Source of the DNA: Lytechinus variegatus | Taxonomy: Eukaryota > Echinodermata > Echinoidea > Temnopleuroida > Toxopneustidae | DNA length: 64,000 bases | Direction: 5' to 3' | Assembly (NCBI RefSeq): GCF_018143015.1 | Contig: NC_054746.1 | Coordinates: forward strand, 18,591,532 to 18,655,531 | Shown here: one piece after another, positions 62,526-64,000 of the stretch | How positions within the stretch are numbered: position 1 is the stretch's first letter | Layout: every line of letters begins with the position of its first letter | Made by a program: the position numbers and the translations under genes | The notes under the pieces: generated by a model | The model's database searches: none | Told to the model about the DNA's origin: nothing | Seen by the model: only the letters and a program-made list of their open reading frames with translations

Positions 62526-63434
62526 TCTGGCGATTCGAAAACACAAGTGTCGATTCGCGTGTTTTTCCTAACTTGCCCTTTATGAGCTTTATTTGTCCAA
62601 ATCATGTGTTATGTTCATGTGGTTTTCATTTGATCATTATATGCCTATTTCACGTTTTGAGGGAGAGGGAGAGGGAGAAAGAATTACAGGCGACAGAATG
62701 AAAAGACCGAATCGGGGGGGGGGGTAAGATTCTAGTTTCTTCAATTATCTGATGATTTATATGTTTTTGTTGAATAACTTTTAAAACACACTTTCTTCGT
62801 TAGTATTTTTTTGTATCTGGGAAGTAAAATGTGATTCTAGTATTGAATTTGTTTAGGTAAAGAGTACAATAAAGACAACTGTGAACCCTATCACTATTCG
62901 ATTTGATTTTGTTTAATGGATAATTCAACAAAGTACTTGAAGTTTATAAAGAGACCTCAGTAAGTTATTCTTTGGAAAAACATATTTGTCTTCGAAGATA
63001 CCACACTCGTTATGGCACACAAACGAGTTGTTTATTCCAGTGCAGTGCATGCCGGACAAGCGTAGGTAAAATTCTAATGTTACCCTTGAAATAATTGATA
63101 TTCATTATCCATTGTTGTTTACCAAAATACTTTTGAAACAATATGATTAATTGATAGTACTTTAGAAAAAAATAACCTTTCCATTTTTTTTCTCTATGGA
63201 CTTCCTTTTTGTCGTATACAAAAGAGTTCAGCTGTTTTTAGTCTGATTTCACCATTGATAATTATTTGTTCAGTACTCAATTTAGGAACTTTTTTTTTTG
63301 CTTTACAAAGGGCTCCCTCTGAGTGAATACATAAAGAAAATCTCATGGTTAATGGATGTTTTCTTTTTATTTTTTTTAACGAACTTCATAGGAGAATTTG
63401 GATATTAATTTTGTCAGCGCGGATGAGAAGTTCC

Positions 63435-64000
63435 TAGGGAGTGATCTTACTGCTTGAATATTGATTTTGAGACATTCATTGAAGGATAATTATATGTCTG
63501 AGAGCGAGATGAACTTAAGGAGAGGGAATAACAATTCATGATTATCTTGAATAATGCAATGATGGTTTATAATGACAATTTTATTATTAAGGCTTAAGGT
63601 ACAAATTATTAGGGGAGTGTTGGGAATCTACTGCTGATAGCAGACAGAGCACGGTATAACGATACCACTTTTACACTTGACTGTCTCCCTCTCAAGGACA
63701 CGATTTTATTATGTATCTTCAAACCTGGCCACCACAACCCTCTCCCCTCCCTCTCTCTTTCTATCTTTTATTCTACTCTCACGCAAATACGCACGCCCGC
63801 TTTCCCTCGATGTCTCTTTCTATCTCTCTCCCTCTTCTCACTACCTCTACTATTGTTTTGAGTGATATTTGTGAGGATAATAGACACCCTCCTTATCATT
63901 TTGTCATTGTTCTTGATATCGTTGTTATGATCGACTCTCCTCTCTCTCACAATCGTCGTCGCCCTCATCACATCGGCTGCTGTTCTTATTATTTATTTGG
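63435..64000. repeat. start of fourth array unit, cut by window edge
   Basis: The sequence matches the first 566 bases of the other units. By offset from unit 3, the fourth kinase stop codon would fall at about 64222, outside the window. Confidence 0.85.

Larger units (their letters stand above)
49384..64000. repeat. head-to-tail tandem array, unit about 4.27 kb
   Basis: Units begin at the same TAGGGAGTGATCTT point at 49384, 53663, 57936 and 63435. Lengths are 4279, 4273 and 5499 bp (the last includes a 1229-bp LINE insertion). Units differ by scattered single-base changes and small indels in homopolymers. Each complete unit holds one minus-strand kinase gene with its inferred promoter. The fourth unit is cut by the window edge before its gene. 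Confidence 0.95.

Overview
The window looks like animal DNA, most likely from an echinoderm and probably a sea urchin. Evidence: long AT-rich introns, GT-AG exons encoding a complete cytoskeletal protein, many short inverted-repeat transposon relics, tRNA-derived SINEs, and the AGGTCA-rich intronic repeat type I associate with echinoid and other marine invertebrate genomes. The species assignment is inference.

Positions 1-42789 (+ strand) hold most of one alpha-actinin gene. Twenty constitutive-position coding exons between 5096 and 42789 join in phase to give 853 residues plus a stop. They cover both calponin-homology (CH) domains of the actin-binding domain, the neck, four spectrin repeats, the EF-hand domain and a C-terminal PDZ-ligand-like tail (GQSEL). 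Only the first coding exon, about 35-40 residues in the family, is missing; it presumably lies upstream of the window. Two details stand out. One exon of CH2 occurs twice (10176-10263 and 10813-10900), with identical length and phase, as a mutually exclusive pair. One intron (39011-39697) carries textbook minor-spliceosome (U12-type) signals.

The introns hold many non-autonomous elements. These include large fold-back elements flanked by TTAA, several smaller MITE families, two copies of a tRNA-derived SINE, a 13-bp-TIR repeat whose interior is a minisatellite full of perfect DR1 nuclear-receptor sites, and a second tandem repeat of about 165 bp.

Positions 42790-49383 have no gene I can support. 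They hold the actinin 3' UTR, a second copy of the DR1-bearing repeat, and two tRNA-like SINE copies.

Positions 49384-64000 are a head-to-tail tandem array with a unit of about 4.27 kb: three complete units and the start of a fourth. Each complete unit carries a four-coding-exon protein-kinase gene on the minus strand, predicted at 409 residues. The three predicted proteins are intact and nearly identical. The catalytic loop reads HND instead of HRD, and the tail is a short cationic Trp/Arg/Lys-rich segment. The third unit carries a 5'-truncated L2-like LINE (61078-62306), inserted between the inferred promoter and the coding exons. The array continues beyond the right edge of the window.
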